Origin: Cellulomonas sp. WB94
GTDB taxonomy: Bacteria; Actinomycetota; Actinomycetes; Actinomycetales; Cellulomonadaceae
NCBI RefSeq assembly: GCF_003115775.1
Contig: NZ_QEES01000002.1
Location: 2,480,001-2,544,000 of the forward strand
Reading direction: 5' to 3'
Length of the DNA: 64,000 nt
The notes under the pieces were generated by a model, which was not told where the DNA came from, did not search any database, and saw only the letters and a list, made by a program, of their open reading frames with translations. Positions 1-9,344 of the stretch are shown one piece after another. The position numbers and the translations under genes are program-made. Positions within the stretch are counted from its first letter, which is position 1, and every line of letters starts with the position of its first letter.

Positions 1-885
1 CTCGGGTTCGTCCGGGTGCCCGAGCGCGACTGGCACCACGAGGAGATCGTGCTGCACGTGCTCACCTGGACCGTTCCGGAGGCACCTGGTGCCACTGTCG
101 AGACGGCCACCTGGCGTCCGCTCGTCGTGCACGACGTCGCGGGGTGGCAGGCGGGTGCCTCTGGCGGGTTCACGCGCCGCGCGAACAGCGTCGTGGCGAC
201 GGACGAGCCCGAGGACGTCGCCGCCCGCATCGCCGAGGTCGAGGACCTGTACGCGCGTGCCGGCCGGCCGAGCATCTTCCGGATCGGGCGCGAGTCGCGG
301 CCGGCCGGGCTCGGCACGATCCTCGGGGCGCGCGGCTACGACCGCGTGTCGGGGGCGATCGTCATGGTGCGCACCGATCTGGCTGCGCTCGCGGACGCGC
401 CGGTCGACGCGTCCGGATCGTCCCTGGTGACGGTGCGCGCGGCCGACGAGCCCGACGACGACTGGGTGCGCTGCTGGCTCGACGTGAAGGCCGGTGGGTC
501 GGCCCCCGACCGCTCGACGGCAGTCGCGATCCTCGCGGGCAGCCCAGCGCTCTACCTCACGGCGTACGCGCCCACGGACCCCTCGGGGTCGGATCCCGAC
601 GGGGAGCCCGTCGGGGTGATCCGCGCCGCGTTCGCCGACGACTGGGTCGCGCTCGCGTGCCTGGTCGTGGCCGGGCACGCGCGTCGGCGTGGCGTCGCGC
701 AGACGTTGACTCGCGCGGCGGTGCGCGCCGCGACCGCCCGCGGTGCGCGCCGGGCGTTCCTCCAGGTCGAGCACGCCAACGCCGGTGCGATCGCGCTCTA
801 CGAGGCGCTCGGGTTCAGCCCGGCCGAGTCGTACGACTACGTGGCACGCCCTGTGCGGAAGCTCGCGGGCGCGGTGCTCGGGTAG
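1..885 (+). CDS. GNAT N-acetyltransferase, probable tandem-domain protein, 5' end outside the window
   Basis: The reading frame is open from base 1 and ends at TAG 883-885. Bases 1-33 encode LGFVRVPERDW, the C-terminal beta-strand signature that closes a GNAT fold, so a first acetyltransferase domain probably lies upstream. A second domain follows: residues FTRRANSV near its start, then the acetyl-CoA loop region (VAGHARRRGVAQTLTRAA) and a closing ALYEALGF motif. GNAT enzymes transfer acetyl from acetyl-CoA to an amine; the substrate cannot be read from the sequence. A GTG at 16 could be called as start, but it falls inside the conserved end of the first domain, so I treat the gene as partial. 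Family call firm, tandem structure likely. Confidence 0.8.
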   Translation, partial: LGFVRVPERDWHHEEIVLHVLTWTVPEAPGATVETATWRPLVVHDVAGWQAGASGGFTRRANSVVATDEPEDVAARIAEVEDLYARAGRPSIFRIGRESRPAGLGTILGARGYDRVSGAIVMVRTDLAALADAPVDASGSSLVTVRAADEPDDDWVRCWLDVKAGGSAPDRSTAVAILAGSPALYLTAYAPTDPSGSDPDGEPVGVIRAAFADDWVALACLVVAGHARRRGVAQTLTRAAVRAATARGARRAFLQVEHANAGAIALYEALGFSPAESYDYVARPVRKLAGAVLG

Positions 886-1001
886 TCGCGACCCGCCGCG
901 CGCGCCGGTTGCCGACTCTGCTCCCGTCGGGAGCCGGCCGGACCGGACCGCTCGGGTCTGTGCCGCGTGCGGTCGGGGGCGTCCGGGAAGATGATGTCGG
1001 C

Positions 1002-1421
1002 ATGATCTCCGCGGACCGCGCAGAGCAGCTCAGGGCCGCCGGCCTGCGCTGGCACCCGCGGTCGGGCGACCGGTTCACGATCCGACGCCCCGGGCTCCTC
1101 GGTGAGGTCTTCACGATCAGCGAGATGACGATCGAGGCGCACGAGTTCCCGACGGGGACGGTGCTGGGGTTCAACGGCACGACCGAGTGGGCCCTGGACT
1201 CGGTCTCGCAGGAGGACGCGGTCTGGCTGCCGGGCGAGGACCAGCTGCGCGAGCTGCTCGGCGGGACGTTTCGCAGCCTGGCGCGCGTGGACGACGGGTA
1301 CGAGGTGACTGTCGACCTGCCCGGTCGGGGCCCACGAGGGTTCCGGGCGAGCGTCGCGGGCGACGCGTACGCGGACGCGTTGCTCGCGCTGGTGATGGCG
1401 GCGGTCGACCGCACCGGCTGA
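1002..1421 (+). CDS. conserved actinobacterial hypothetical protein, 139 aa
   Basis: Starts at ATG 1002 (MISADRAEQLRAAGLRW) and ends at TGA 1419-1421. It is a soluble acidic protein without signal peptide or membrane segment. The central stretch EVFTISEMTIEAHEF...GFNGTTEWALDS is of a kind I recall from small Micrococcales proteins sometimes labelled pilus assembly protein CpaE; nothing here (no P-loop, no receiver domain) supports that label. It precedes gatC by 48 bp on the same strand, but gatC has its own promoter-like hexamer. Function unknown. Confidence 0.75.
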   Translation: MISADRAEQLRAAGLRWHPRSGDRFTIRRPGLLGEVFTISEMTIEAHEFPTGTVLGFNGTTEWALDSVSQEDAVWLPGEDQLRELLGGTFRSLARVDDGYEVTVDLPGRGPRGFRASVAGDAYADALLALVMAAVDRTG

Positions 1422-1456
1422 CGCGGACCGCGCAGCCCGGTGGCGACCGCACGCTC

Positions 1457-1462
1457 TAGACT
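1457..1462 (+). promoter_or_regulatory. -10 hexamer TAGACT for leaderless gatC
   Basis: TAGACT matches TANNNT and ends 7 nt before ATG 1470, so transcription would begin at or next to the start codon. No Shine-Dalgarno sequence fits between them. Confidence 0.6.
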
Positions 1463-1469
1463 GCAGGCC

Positions 1470-1766
1470 ATGTCCACCCTCTCTCGCGACGAGGTCGCGC
1501 GCGTGGCAGCCCTGGCCCGGATCGACCTGACGCCTGCGGAGCTCGATCGACTCGCGGGCGAGCTCCGCGTGATCGTCGACGCCGTGGCGAGCGTCAGCCA
1601 GGTCGCGACGGCCGACGTGCCCGCCACCAGCCACCCGCTCCCGCTGACGAACGTGTTCCGCGCGGACGTCCCCGAGCCGTCGCTGCCGGTGGCCGACGTG
1701 CTCGCCGGTGCGCCCGCGGCGATGGACGGCAAGTTCCTCGTCCCGCAGATCCTGGAGGAGGACTGA
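1470..1766 (+). CDS. gatC: Asp-tRNA(Asn)/Glu-tRNA(Gln) amidotransferase subunit C
   Basis: 98 aa small subunit of the GatCAB complex, which converts Glu-tRNA(Gln) and/or Asp-tRNA(Asn) to the amidated forms; GatC stabilises GatA and wraps between GatA and GatB. The family signature [17 protein letters not shown] opens the protein and the C-terminus has the usual PQILEED end. The start at ATG 1470 is chosen over an in-frame GTG at 1440 because the family begins at LSRDEV and because TAGACT lies 7 nt upstream. The stop overlaps the gatA start (TGATG), indicating coupled translation. Confidence 0.95.
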   Translation: MSTLSRDEVARVAALARIDLTPAELDRLAGELRVIVDAVASVSQVATADVPATSHPLPLTNVFRADVPEPSLPVADVLAGAPAAMDGKFLVPQILEED

Positions 1767-3280
1767 TGACCGACCTCACGCGGCTGACCGCCGCCGAGCT
1801 CGCGGAGCGGCTGACCTCGCGCGAGGTGTCGAGCGTCGAGGCCACCCAGGCCCACCTCGACCGCATCGCCGACGTCGAGCCCGCACTGCACTCGTTCCTG
1901 TTCGTCAACGGGGCCGAGGCGCTCGCGACGGCGCGCGACATCGACGCCCGACGCGCCGCCGGCGAACAGCTGCACGTGCTCGCGGGGGTGCCCATCGCGG
2001 TCAAGGACATCGTCGTCACGAAGGGCATGCCGACGACCGCAGGCTCGAAGATCCTCGAGGGCTGGATCCCGCCGTACGACGCGACGATCACCACGCGGAT
2101 CCGGGCGGCGGGTCTGCCGATCCTCGGCAAGACCAACATGGACGAGTTCGCCATGGGGTCGAGCACCGAGCACTCCGCCTACGGCAACACGCACAACCCG
2201 TGGGACCTCGACCGGATCCCCGGTGGTTCCGGTGGCGGGTCCGCCGCGGCGGTGGCCGCGTACGAGGCGCCGCTCGCGATCGGCACGGACACCGGTGGGT
2301 CGATCCGTCAGCCTGCCGCCGTCACCGGCACGGTCGGCGTCAAGCCGACCTATGGCAGCGTGTCGCGCTACGGCCTCATCGCGCTCGCGTCGAGCCTCGA
2401 CCAGGCGGGCCCGGTGACCCGGACGGTTCTCGACTCGGCGCTGCTGCACGAGCTCATCGGCGGCCACGACCCCCGCGACTCGACCTCGATCGACGAGCCG
2501 CTGCCCGGGCTGGTCGCCGCGGCGCGTCAGGGGCAGTCGGGCGACCTGACCGGCCTGCGCGTCGGCGTCATCACCGAGCTGACGGGGGAGGGCTACCAGG
2601 CGGGCGTGAGCGCCCGGTTCACCGAGTCGCTCGACGTGCTGCGCGGCGCCGGCGCCGAGATCGTCGAGGTGTCGTGCCCGCACTTCAAGTACGCGCTGGG
2701 CGCCTACTACCTGATCCTCCCGAGCGAGGCGTCGAGCAACCTCGCGAAGTTCGACGGCATGCGGTTCGGCCTGCGGGTCGAGCCGTCCGAGGGGAACGTC
2801 ACTGCCGAGCGCGTCATGGCCGCGACCCGCGGCGCAGGATTCGGCGACGAGGTCAAGCGCCGGATCATCCTCGGTACCTACGCCCTGTCGGCCGGGTACT
2901 ACGACGCGTACTACGGCAGCGCCCAGAAGGTGCGCACGCTGATCCAGCGTGACTTCGCGGCAGCGTTCGCGCAGGCGGACGTCCTCGTGTCGCCGACGGC
3001 GCCGACCACGGCGTTCAAGCTCGGCGAGAAGCTCGACGACCCGCTCGCGATGTACCTCAACGACGTCGCGACGATCCCCGCGAACCTTGCCGGGATCCCG
3101 GGCCTGTCGGTGCCGAACGGCCTTTCCGACGACGGCCTGCCGGTCGGCTTCCAGGTCCTCGCGCCGGCGAAGGCCGACGACCGGCTGTACCGGGTGGGTG
3201 CGGCGCTCGAGGCGCTGCTCGAGGCGCAGTGGGGCGGCCCCATCCTCGCGAAGGCCCCCGAGCTGGAGGTGGCACGGTGA
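1766..3280 (+). CDS. gatA: Asp-tRNA(Asn)/Glu-tRNA(Gln) amidotransferase subunit A
   Basis: 504 aa amidase-signature glutaminase that releases ammonia from glutamine for transamidation in GatB. The Lys-cisSer-Ser triad is visible: K80 (IAVKDI), S155 ([10 protein letters not shown]) and the nucleophile S179 ([10 protein letters not shown]). The glycine-rich loop reads GGSGGGS where many homologues have GGSSGGS; the catalytic first serine is kept. Translation begins at ATG 1766, overlapping the gatC stop, with GGAGGAG just upstream. The stop overlaps the gatB start (GTGA). Length is normal for the family. Confidence 0.97.
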   Translation: MTDLTRLTAAELAERLTSREVSSVEATQAHLDRIADVEPALHSFLFVNGAEALATARDIDARRAAGEQLHVLAGVPIAVKDIVVTKGMPTTAGSKILEGWIPPYDATITTRIRAAGLPILGKTNMDEFAMGSSTEHSAYGNTHNPWDLDRIPGGSGGGSAAAVAAYEAPLAIGTDTGGSIRQPAAVTGTVGVKPTYGSVSRYGLIALASSLDQAGPVTRTVLDSALLHELIGGHDPRDSTSIDEPLPGLVAAARQGQSGDLTGLRVGVITELTGEGYQAGVSARFTESLDVLRGAGAEIVEVSCPHFKYALGAYYLILPSEASSNLAKFDGMRFGLRVEPSEGNVTAERVMAATRGAGFGDEVKRRIILGTYALSAGYYDAYYGSAQKVRTLIQRDFAAAFAQADVLVSPTAPTTAFKLGEKLDDPLAMYLNDVATIPANLAGIPGLSVPNGLSDDGLPVGFQVLAPAKADDRLYRVGAALEALLEAQWGGPILAKAPELEVAR

Positions 3281-4800
3281 CGACGACGAACGGCACACGC
3301 GAGGTCGACCTGGTCGACTACGACGACGCGGTCGCCCGTTACGACCCGGTCTTCGGCATCGAGGTCCACGTCGAGCTGGGCACGCGCACCAAGATGTTCT
3401 GCCCGTCGATCGCGGTGTTCGGCGACGAGCCCAACACCGCGGTCTCGCCGGTGTCGCTTGGCCTGCCGGGTGCGCTCCCGGTCGTCAACGGTACGGCGGT
3501 CGAGTACGCGATCCGCATCGGGCTCGCGCTGAACTGCTCCATCGCCGAGACGTGCCGGTTCGCGCGCAAGAACTACTTCTACCCGGACGTCCCGAAGAAC
3601 TTCCAGACGTCGCAGTTCGACGAGCCGATCGCCTTCGACGGGTGGCTCGACGTCGAGCTCGACGACGGCTCGGTCTTCCGCGTCGAGATCGAGCGCGCGC
3701 ACATGGAGGAGGACGCCGGCAAGAACACCCATGTCGGCGGGGCCACCGGGCGCATCCAGGGCGCTGAGTACTCGCTGATCGACTACAACCGCGCGGGGAT
3801 CCCGCTCGTCGAGGTCGTGACCCGACCCATCACCGGTGCGGGCGAGCGGACACCGGAGGTCGCGCGCGCCTACGTGCAGACGTTGCGGGACATCTTCCGT
3901 GCGCTCGACGTGTCCGAGGCGCGCATGGAGCGCGGCAACGTGCGGGCGGACGTCAACCTCTCGCTGCGGGCGACGTCCGACTCGCCGCTCGGCACACGTA
4001 CCGAGACGAAGAATGTCAACTCGTTCCGCTCGGTCGAGCGTGCGGTGCGCTACGAGATCTCGCGGCAGGCCGCGATCCTCGACGCGGGTGGCTCGATCAC
4101 CCAGGAGACCCGGCACTGGCACGAGGACACCGGCATCACCACGGCCGGTCGCATCAAGTCCGACTCGGACGACTACCGCTACTTCCCGGAGCCGGACCTC
4201 GCGCCGGTCTCGCCGGACCTCGCGTGGGTCGAGCAGATCCGCGCCGCGCTGCCGGAGATGCCCGCGGCACGCCGCCGCCGGCTCCAGGGCGACTGGGGCT
4301 TCGCGGACGCCGAGATGCGCGACGTCATCAACGCGTCGGCGATCGACATCATCGCGTCGACCATCGAGGCGGGCTCGAGCCCGGCCGCTGCGCGCAAGTG
4401 GTGGATGGGTGAGCTGGCCCGGACGGCCAAGCAGCTGGACGTCGAGCTGGCCGACCTGCCGATCACCCCGACCCAGGTCGGCGAGCTGCAGTCGCTCGTC
4501 GATGCCGGACGCATCAACGACAAGCTCGCTCGCCAGGTCCTCGAGGGTGTGCTCGCGGGTGAGGGCGGCCCCGAGCAGGTCCTCGTCGCGCGGGGCCTCG
4601 AGGTCGTGTCCGACGACGGTCCCCTTCTGGCCGCGATCGACGCCGCGCTGGCCGCGCAGCCCGACATCGCCGAGAAGATCCGGTCGGGCAACCTCGGACC
4701 GGTCGGCTCGATCATCGGCGCGGTCATGAAGACCACCCGCGGGCAGGCCGACGCCGGACGCGTCCGGGAGCTCGTGCTGGAGCGCGTCGCCTCGGCGTGA
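3277..4800 (+). CDS. gatB: Asp-tRNA(Asn)/Glu-tRNA(Gln) amidotransferase subunit B
   Basis: 507 aa kinase/transamidase subunit that phosphorylates the misacylated aminoacyl group and receives ammonia from GatA. Conserved GatB blocks are present: [16 protein letters not shown], the segment [27 protein letters not shown] and [13 protein letters not shown], then the helical and YqeY-like tail. GTG 3277 is taken as start because it overlaps the gatA stop and has GGAGG 7 nt upstream; an in-frame GTG at 3229 would add residues unlike the family. With gatC and gatA this completes a three-gene operon. Confidence 0.97.
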   Translation: MTTTNGTREVDLVDYDDAVARYDPVFGIEVHVELGTRTKMFCPSIAVFGDEPNTAVSPVSLGLPGALPVVNGTAVEYAIRIGLALNCSIAETCRFARKNYFYPDVPKNFQTSQFDEPIAFDGWLDVELDDGSVFRVEIERAHMEEDAGKNTHVGGATGRIQGAEYSLIDYNRAGIPLVEVVTRPITGAGERTPEVARAYVQTLRDIFRALDVSEARMERGNVRADVNLSLRATSDSPLGTRTETKNVNSFRSVERAVRYEISRQAAILDAGGSITQETRHWHEDTGITTAGRIKSDSDDYRYFPEPDLAPVSPDLAWVEQIRAALPEMPAARRRRLQGDWGFADAEMRDVINASAIDIIASTIEAGSSPAAARKWWMGELARTAKQLDVELADLPITPTQVGELQSLVDAGRINDKLARQVLEGVLAGEGGPEQVLVARGLEVVSDDGPLLAAIDAALAAQPDIAEKIRSGNLGPVGSIIGAVMKTTRGQADAGRVRELVLERVASA

Positions 4801-4857
4801 GCCGTCCGCGCGCGGTGCAGGGCGCTGTGCTCGATCTGTTACATGATGGTCACAGGT

Positions 4858-4882
4858 GCTCCCTAGGCTCGCCCTAGGGAGC
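4858..4882 (+). promoter_or_regulatory. 10-bp inverted repeat overlapping a -10 hexamer upstream of the RimJ-like gene
   Basis: GCTCCCTAGG and CCTAGGGAGC are perfect complements separated by 5 nt. The promoter-like TAGGCT (4864-4869) lies inside the repeat. Unlike most genes here the start codon is about 35 nt downstream and preceded by AGAAGGG, so this mRNA has a leader. The site could be an operator or a 5' mRNA hairpin. Confidence 0.5.
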
Positions 4883-4903
4883 AACGACCAGAAGGGCTGA
4901 TCG

Positions 4904-5449
4904 ATGGAGAAGCCGACGCTCGAGGGCGAGATGATCCGACTCCGGCCGGTGCGTGCGACGGATGCCGACGCGATGTGGGAGATGGTCCAGGACCCGCAGA
5001 GCAACCGGCTCACGGGCACGACCGCCGTCTTCACCCGACCGGAGATCGACGCCTGGTGCGCCGGTGTGTCGGCGCGCGACGGCCGCGTCGACCTCGCCGT
5101 GACCGCGAACGGCTCGGACGAGTACCTCGGGGAGATCGTGCTCAAGGAGATCGACGAGGTCGTGAGCAGCGCGAACATCCGGCTGGTCATGCGGCCCGCC
5201 TACCGCGGTCGGGGGTACGGCACGGAGGCGATCGCGCTGGTTCTCGGCCTGGCGTTCGACGGCATCGGGCTGCACCGGGTCGGTCTCGACGTGCTGAGCA
5301 TCAACACCCGGGCCCGCGCGATCTACGAGAACATCGGCTTCCAGGTCGAGGGGCGGTTGCGTGATGCCGCCCGCGACGGCGAGCGGTGGTGCGACGTGAT
5401 CGCGATGGGGCTGCTCGAGGACGAGTTCCGCGCGGCCCAGCTCGGCTAG
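4904..5449 (+). CDS. RimJ/RimL-family GNAT acetyltransferase
   Basis: 181 aa single GNAT domain of the ribosomal-protein-alanine acetyltransferase type: N-terminal IRLRPVRATDADAMWEM, acetyl-CoA loop MRPAYRGRGYGTEAI, and the closing NTRARAIYENIGFQVEGRLRDAA block typical of RimJ/RimL-like enzymes. These acetylate N-terminal or side-chain amines; the substrate is not predictable. Start ATG 4904 follows AGAAGGG. A palindrome covers its promoter hexamer. It follows gatB by 103 bp and is probably transcribed separately. Confidence 0.85.
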   Translation: MEKPTLEGEMIRLRPVRATDADAMWEMVQDPQSNRLTGTTAVFTRPEIDAWCAGVSARDGRVDLAVTANGSDEYLGEIVLKEIDEVVSSANIRLVMRPAYRGRGYGTEAIALVLGLAFDGIGLHRVGLDVLSINTRARAIYENIGFQVEGRLRDAARDGERWCDVIAMGLLEDEFRAAQLG

Positions 5450-5664
5450 GAGCGGCGGCGCCTGGCTCACCGAGCGCTGTGGCCCGACCGGACGGTCTCG
5501 GACATGGGGCCGGGGCGCCCCCCAACCGTGTCGAGCGGTCGGAGAACGCCCCGGTGGGGGTACCAGGTTGCGGATCGGCGCGACCAGGTACCTCCAGCGT
5601 TCCTTGGGCCGGTCGTCGATGTGTGGGCCGTTGGTCCCGCGGACGCGAGACGCGCGGGCGTCGG

Positions 5665-6468
5665 TCAGGTGAGCTGGGCAGCGGCGAACACGGCCATCGC
5701 GTCGCGCAGGTACGGAGCGAGCCCGGGCGCGAACGCGTCGTACGTCGCAGTGAAGCGCGGGTCGTCGACGTACATCTGGCCCAGGCCGGTGTACGACTCG
5801 CGGTTCGGGACCCAGAACAGCGCGACCTGCGCGTGGTGCCGGGCGACGAGCGACTGGACGCGGGGGTCGTCGACACCGAGCCCGTCGGCCAGGCACGCCG
5901 CGAGCCCCTCGCCGATCGCTGTGGCCTCGGCCTGGTGCTCGGCCTGACCGCTCTTGCCGAGCCGCTCCCACGCCGAGGCGCCTCGGTCGACCGCCTCGGT
6001 GCCCCAGCGCTCGCGCGCCTCGACCTCGTACTCGCTGTTGTCGAAGCCTGCGTACAGGTCCTTCGCTGCCATGGTTCGTCCTCCGTCCAGAGACTGCAGG
6101 GTGCTGGCGACCGTCGCTGCGAGCCGGTCGTACCGGTCGCGCTCGGCGAGCAGCCGTTCGTGGTGCTGCCGCAGCACAGCGAGCTGCGCGCGGCGGTCGT
6201 CGCCGGATCGCACGACGCGACCGATCGACGGCAGGTCGACGCCCAGCTCACGCAGGACGAGGATCTGCTGGAGCCTGACCAGCTCGTCGCGCCCGTAGAG
6301 CCGACGCCCACCGGGAGCGGTCCCGACGGGCGTCAGGAGCCCGATGCTGTCGTAGTGCCGCAGCGTGCGCGACGTGACGCCCGAGAGCCGTGCGACGTCA
6401 CCGATGCTCCATGCCTCGTCGAGCACGGCACCCACCTCCACCTCCGACGGCGGGCGGTCCGCCGTCAC
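5665..6468 (-). CDS. MerR-family regulator with TipAS ligand-binding domain
   Basis: 267 aa. Residues about 20-90 form a MerR winged helix-turn-helix (WSIGDVARLSGVTSRTLRHYD, then GRDELVRLQQILVLRELG), followed by a coiled linker. From about residue 145 the TipAS fold begins (YAGFDNSEYEVEARERWG ... GVDDPRVQSLVARHHAQVALFW). TipA proteins bind drugs such as thiopeptides in this all-helical domain and activate their own promoter. GTG 6468 is chosen because TAGCGT lies 6 nt upstream. A perfect palindrome lies just beyond, between this gene and the divergent fusion gene. Confidence 0.92.
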   Translation of the reverse strand: MTADRPPSEVEVGAVLDEAWSIGDVARLSGVTSRTLRHYDSIGLLTPVGTAPGGRRLYGRDELVRLQQILVLRELGVDLPSIGRVVRSGDDRRAQLAVLRQHHERLLAERDRYDRLAATVASTLQSLDGGRTMAAKDLYAGFDNSEYEVEARERWGTEAVDRGASAWERLGKSGQAEHQAEATAIGEGLAACLADGLGVDDPRVQSLVARHHAQVALFWVPNRESYTGLGQMYVDDPRFTATYDAFAPGLAPYLRDAMAVFAAAQLT

Positions 6469-6474
6469 GATCCG

Positions 6475-6480
6475 ACGCTA
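6475..6480 (-). promoter_or_regulatory. -10 hexamer TAGCGT for the MerR/TipAS gene
   Basis: Reads TAGCGT on the minus strand, six bases before GTG 6468, giving a leaderless arrangement. Confidence 0.55.
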
Positions 6481-6482
6481 CA

Positions 6483-6501
6483 AGTTGACGCTACGTCAAC
6501 T
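6483..6501. promoter_or_regulatory. perfect palindrome, candidate MerR operator
   Basis: AGTTGACG-CTA-CGTCAACT is an 8-bp perfect inverted repeat with a 3-bp centre, 15-33 bp upstream of the MerR start codon and in the shared region with the divergent gene. The position and symmetry fit a MerR-family autoregulatory site. Confidence 0.55.
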
Positions 6502-6559
6502 GCAACCCTGTTCCGACGGCGCCGCGCGGATGTCGGCGGCGGGTGCCACGCTGAGGGTC

Positions 6560-7231
6560 ATGACGACCATGCTGACTTCTTCGCAAGCCACCGATCAGGT
6601 CGACGCCAGGCACTGGCGCGTCCTGCTGAACCGGCTGCACGCGTCGTTCCGCACGGGCTCGTTCGAGCGCGGGCTCGAGCTGACGACGCGGATCGGTGCT
6701 GCCGCAGAGACCGCCGGTCACCATCCGGACGTCCACCTGAGCTACCCGTCCGTCCAGGTGTCGGTGACCACCCATGACGCCGGCGGGCTCACGAGCAAGG
6801 ACGTGGCCCTGGCCGCAGCCATCACGGCGATCGCGGACGAGCTCGGGATCACGTCGGACACCGGAGTCCTCGCGACCCTCGAGATCGCGATCGATGCGCT
6901 CGACATCCCGGGCGTCTACCCGTTCTGGCAGGCGGTCCTCGGGTACGCGCCCGAGGAGCTGCCGAACGCGGACGACCCGTCACCGGCACTCGTCGACCCC
7001 GCGGGCCTCGGGCCGTCCGTGTGGTTCCAGCAGATGGACGTCCCGCGCCCTCAGCGCAACCGCATCCACCTCGACCTCACGGTCCCGCACGACCTCGCCG
7101 AGCACCGTGTCGCAGCGGCGATCGCCGCAGGTGGACACCTGGTCAGCGACCGCCGAGCGCCCGCGTTCTGGGTCCTCGCGGACAGCGAGGGCAACGAGGT
7201 GTGCATCTGCACGTGGCAGGCGCGCGACTGA
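6560..7231 (+). CDS. 4a-hydroxytetrahydrobiopterin dehydratase-like domain fused to a VOC/glyoxalase-like domain
   Basis: 223 aa. Residues about 15-100 match pterin-4a-carbinolamine dehydratase, with the [27 protein letters not shown] block that carries the histidine pair of the active site. Residues about 108-223 form a glyoxalase-like VOC domain ([10 protein letters not shown] ... [24 protein letters not shown] ... [14 protein letters not shown]). This fusion is common in actinomycetes; its substrate is not known to me. ATG 6560 is chosen; a second ATG at 6569 is possible. It is divergent from the TipAS regulator, so it may be a target of it. Confidence 0.85.
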   Translation: MTTMLTSSQATDQVDARHWRVLLNRLHASFRTGSFERGLELTTRIGAAAETAGHHPDVHLSYPSVQVSVTTHDAGGLTSKDVALAAAITAIADELGITSDTGVLATLEIAIDALDIPGVYPFWQAVLGYAPEELPNADDPSPALVDPAGLGPSVWFQQMDVPRPQRNRIHLDLTVPHDLAEHRVAAAIAAGGHLVSDRRAPAFWVLADSEGNEVCICTWQARD

Positions 7232-7288
7232 CAGCAGCGCCGCGCCCGGCCGTCCCCGCCCGCCAGGCGCAGGGGTTGAGGGCCGACC

Positions 7289-7294
7289 TAGACT
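7289..7294 (+). promoter_or_regulatory. -10 hexamer TAGACT for leaderless ilvD
   Basis: TAGACT ends 7 nt before ATG 7302, with no Shine-Dalgarno sequence between them. I saw no leader peptide or terminator here, unlike ilvB and cimA. Confidence 0.6.
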
Positions 7295-7301
7295 CGCCAC
7301 C

Positions 7302-9035
7302 ATGACCGTGACCTCCGACTCTGCCTCCGGATCCGCCGCAGCACCCGGCATCGACATCAAGCCCCGCTCGCGAACCGTCACCGACGGCATCGAGGCCACG
7401 GCGTCGCGCGGCATGCTCCGCGCCGTCGGCCTCGGCGACGACGACTTCGCGAAGCCGCAGATCGGCGTCGCGAGCTCGTGGAACGAGATCACGCCCTGCA
7501 ACCTGTCGCTCCAGCGGTTGGCCCAGGCGGCCAAGGAGGGGGTCCACGCGGCGGGCGGCTACCCGCTCGAGTTCGGCACCATCTCGGTCTCCGACGGCAT
7601 CTCGATGGGCCACGAGGGCATGCACTTCTCGCTCGTGAGCCGCGACATCATCGCGGACAGCGTCGAGACGGTCATGCAGGCCGAGCGCCTCGACGGGTCG
7701 GTGCTCCTCGCGGGCTGCGACAAGTCCCTGCCGGGCATGCTGATGGCGGCCGCGCGGCTCGACCTCGCGAGCGTGTTCCTGTACGCGGGCACGATCATGC
7801 CGGGCTGGGTCAAGTACGAGGACGGCACCGAGAAGGACGTCACGCTCATCGACGCGTTCGAGGCCGTCGGCGCGTGCGCCAAGGGGCTCATGAGCCGCGG
7901 CGACTTGGACCGCCTCGAGCGGGCGATCTGTCCGGGGGAGGGCGCGTGCGGCGGCATGTACACCGCCAACACGATGGCGTCGGTCGCCGAGGCCATCGGG
8001 ATGTCGCTGCCCGGGTCCGCCGCGCCGCCGTCGGCCGACCGCCGCCGGGACGCGTTCGCGCATCGTTCGGGTGAGGCGGTCGTCGAGCTGTTGCGCCAGG
8101 GGATCACCGCGCGGCAGATCATGACCAAGCCGGCGTTCGAGAATGCCATCGCCGTCGTGATGGCGTTCGGCGGCTCCACCAACGCGGTGCTGCACCTGCT
8201 GGCGATCGCGCACGAGGCCGAGGTCGACCTCACGCTCGACGACTTCACCCGCGTGGCCGCCAAGGTGCCGCACCTGGGTGACCTCAAGCCGTTCGGCCGC
8301 TACGTGATGGCCGACGTCGACCGGGTCGGCGGCGTGCCGGTCGTGATGAAGGCGCTGCTCGACGCCGGACTCATCAACGGCGACTGCCTGACCGTGACGG
8401 GCAGGACGGTCGCGGAGAACCTCGCGGACATCGCGCCGCCCGACCCGGACGGCAAGATCTTGCGGGCGCTCGACAACCCGATCCACCGCACGGGCGGCAT
8501 CACGATCCTGCACGGCTCGCTCGCGCCCGACGGCGCGGTCGTGAAGTCGGCGGGCTTCGACTCGGAGGTGTTCGAGGGCACGGCGCGCGTGTTCACGCGG
8601 GAGCGTGCCGCGATGGATGCGCTCGAGGACGGCACGATCGTGGCCGGTGACGTCGTCGTCATCCGCTACGAGGGACCCAAGGGCGGCCCGGGGATGCGGG
8701 AGATGCTGGCCATCACCGGGGCCATCAAGGGTGCGGGGCTCGGCAAGGACGTGCTCCTGCTGACCGACGGGCGCTTCTCCGGAGGAACGACCGGTCTGTG
8801 CGTCGGCCACATCGCCCCCGAGGCGGTCGACGCGGGTCCGATCGCCTTCATCGCCGACGGCGACCGCATCCGTCTCGACGTCGCGAACGCCCGGCTCGAC
8901 CTGCTGGTCGACGACGCCGAGCTCGAGGCGCGCAAGGTCGGCTGGGAGCCGTTGCCGCCCGTCTACACCCGTGGCGTGCTCGCCAAGTACGTCAAGCTCG
9001 TGCAGTCGGCGTCCAAGGGTGCCGTGCTGATCTGA
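7302..9035 (+). CDS. ilvD: dihydroxy-acid dehydratase
   Basis: 577 aa Fe-S enzyme that dehydrates 2,3-dihydroxy-isovalerate and -methylvalerate to the 2-oxo acids, the third common step of valine and isoleucine synthesis. Cluster and active-site motifs are present: NEITPCN, the [10 protein letters not shown] block and [16 protein letters not shown], plus the C-terminal [19 protein letters not shown] block with its catalytic serine. Length is normal. The start at ATG 7302 fits TAGACT 7 nt upstream. It stands apart from ilvBNC by the remnant and alpha-glucosidase genes. A GC-rich hairpin without a T-run follows the stop (about 9059-9075). Confidence 0.97.
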   Translation: MTVTSDSASGSAAAPGIDIKPRSRTVTDGIEATASRGMLRAVGLGDDDFAKPQIGVASSWNEITPCNLSLQRLAQAAKEGVHAAGGYPLEFGTISVSDGISMGHEGMHFSLVSRDIIADSVETVMQAERLDGSVLLAGCDKSLPGMLMAAARLDLASVFLYAGTIMPGWVKYEDGTEKDVTLIDAFEAVGACAKGLMSRGDLDRLERAICPGEGACGGMYTANTMASVAEAIGMSLPGSAAPPSADRRRDAFAHRSGEAVVELLRQGITARQIMTKPAFENAIAVVMAFGGSTNAVLHLLAIAHEAEVDLTLDDFTRVAAKVPHLGDLKPFGRYVMADVDRVGGVPVVMKALLDAGLINGDCLTVTGRTVAENLADIAPPDPDGKILRALDNPIHRTGGITILHGSLAPDGAVVKSAGFDSEVFEGTARVFTRERAAMDALEDGTIVAGDVVVIRYEGPKGGPGMREMLAITGAIKGAGLGKDVLLLTDGRFSGGTTGLCVGHIAPEAVDAGPIAFIADGDRIRLDVANARLDLLVDDAELEARKVGWEPLPPVYTRGVLAKYVKLVQSASKGAVLI

Positions 9036-9104
9036 GGTGCAGGTCCGGCACGGGCGGGTCGCCGGGACCCGGCGAGGCGCATCCCAGCGAGACGGAGCGG
9101 AGCG

Positions 9105-9344
9105 ATGAGCAAGGTTCACCCGGAGATCGGCGCTCGGCTGTCGGCATTCATCGAAGCGCAGCCGGTCTTCTTCGTCGGGACCGCCCCCCTCGCGTCGGAC
9201 GGTCACGTGAATGTCTCCCCCCAGGGTGGCTCCGGCGCGACCGACGCGGAGCTCGCGGCCTACCGCGCGACGCGCAACGCCACGAGCATCGACGGGCTGC
9301 CGGCGCTCGACCAGCGGGTCGCCGCCGCTGAGGAGGCCCTGTGA
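9105..9344 (+). CDS. internally deleted pyridoxamine-phosphate-oxidase-like protein (remnant, 79 aa)
   Basis: Residues 1-40 (MSKVHPEIGARLSAFIEAQP ... HVNVSPQG) match the start of a PPOx/FMN-binding split-barrel family whose members are, from memory, about 180-200 aa. Residues 47-70 (ELAAYRATRNATSIDGLPAL) match the very end of the same family. The middle, which holds the flavin site, is absent, as if about 110-120 residues were removed in frame. The ORF is intact and its TGA overlaps the GTG of the alpha-glucosidase, so translation may still be coupled. I expect no oxidase activity. Family assignment is from recalled homologues, not a search. Confidence 0.7.
   Translation: MSKVHPEIGARLSAFIEAQPVFFVGTAPLASDGHVNVSPQGGSGATDAELAAYRATRNATSIDGLPALDQRVAAAEEAL

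Noticed and set aside
815-3298. Very long minus-strand open frame opposite gatC and gatA (and similar ones at 7143-9206, 17478-19769 and elsewhere)
   Set aside because: These are antisense shadows of GC-rich genes: Arg/Pro/Gly/His-rich translations, no domains, and each lies opposite a clear family gene.
5450-5664. Protein-like stretch on the minus strand between two genes (around RGTNGPHIDDRPKERWRYL)
   Set aside because: No good start codon or ribosome-binding site, continues into low-complexity sequence, and is in the shadow of no gene; perhaps a decayed remnant, but not supportable.
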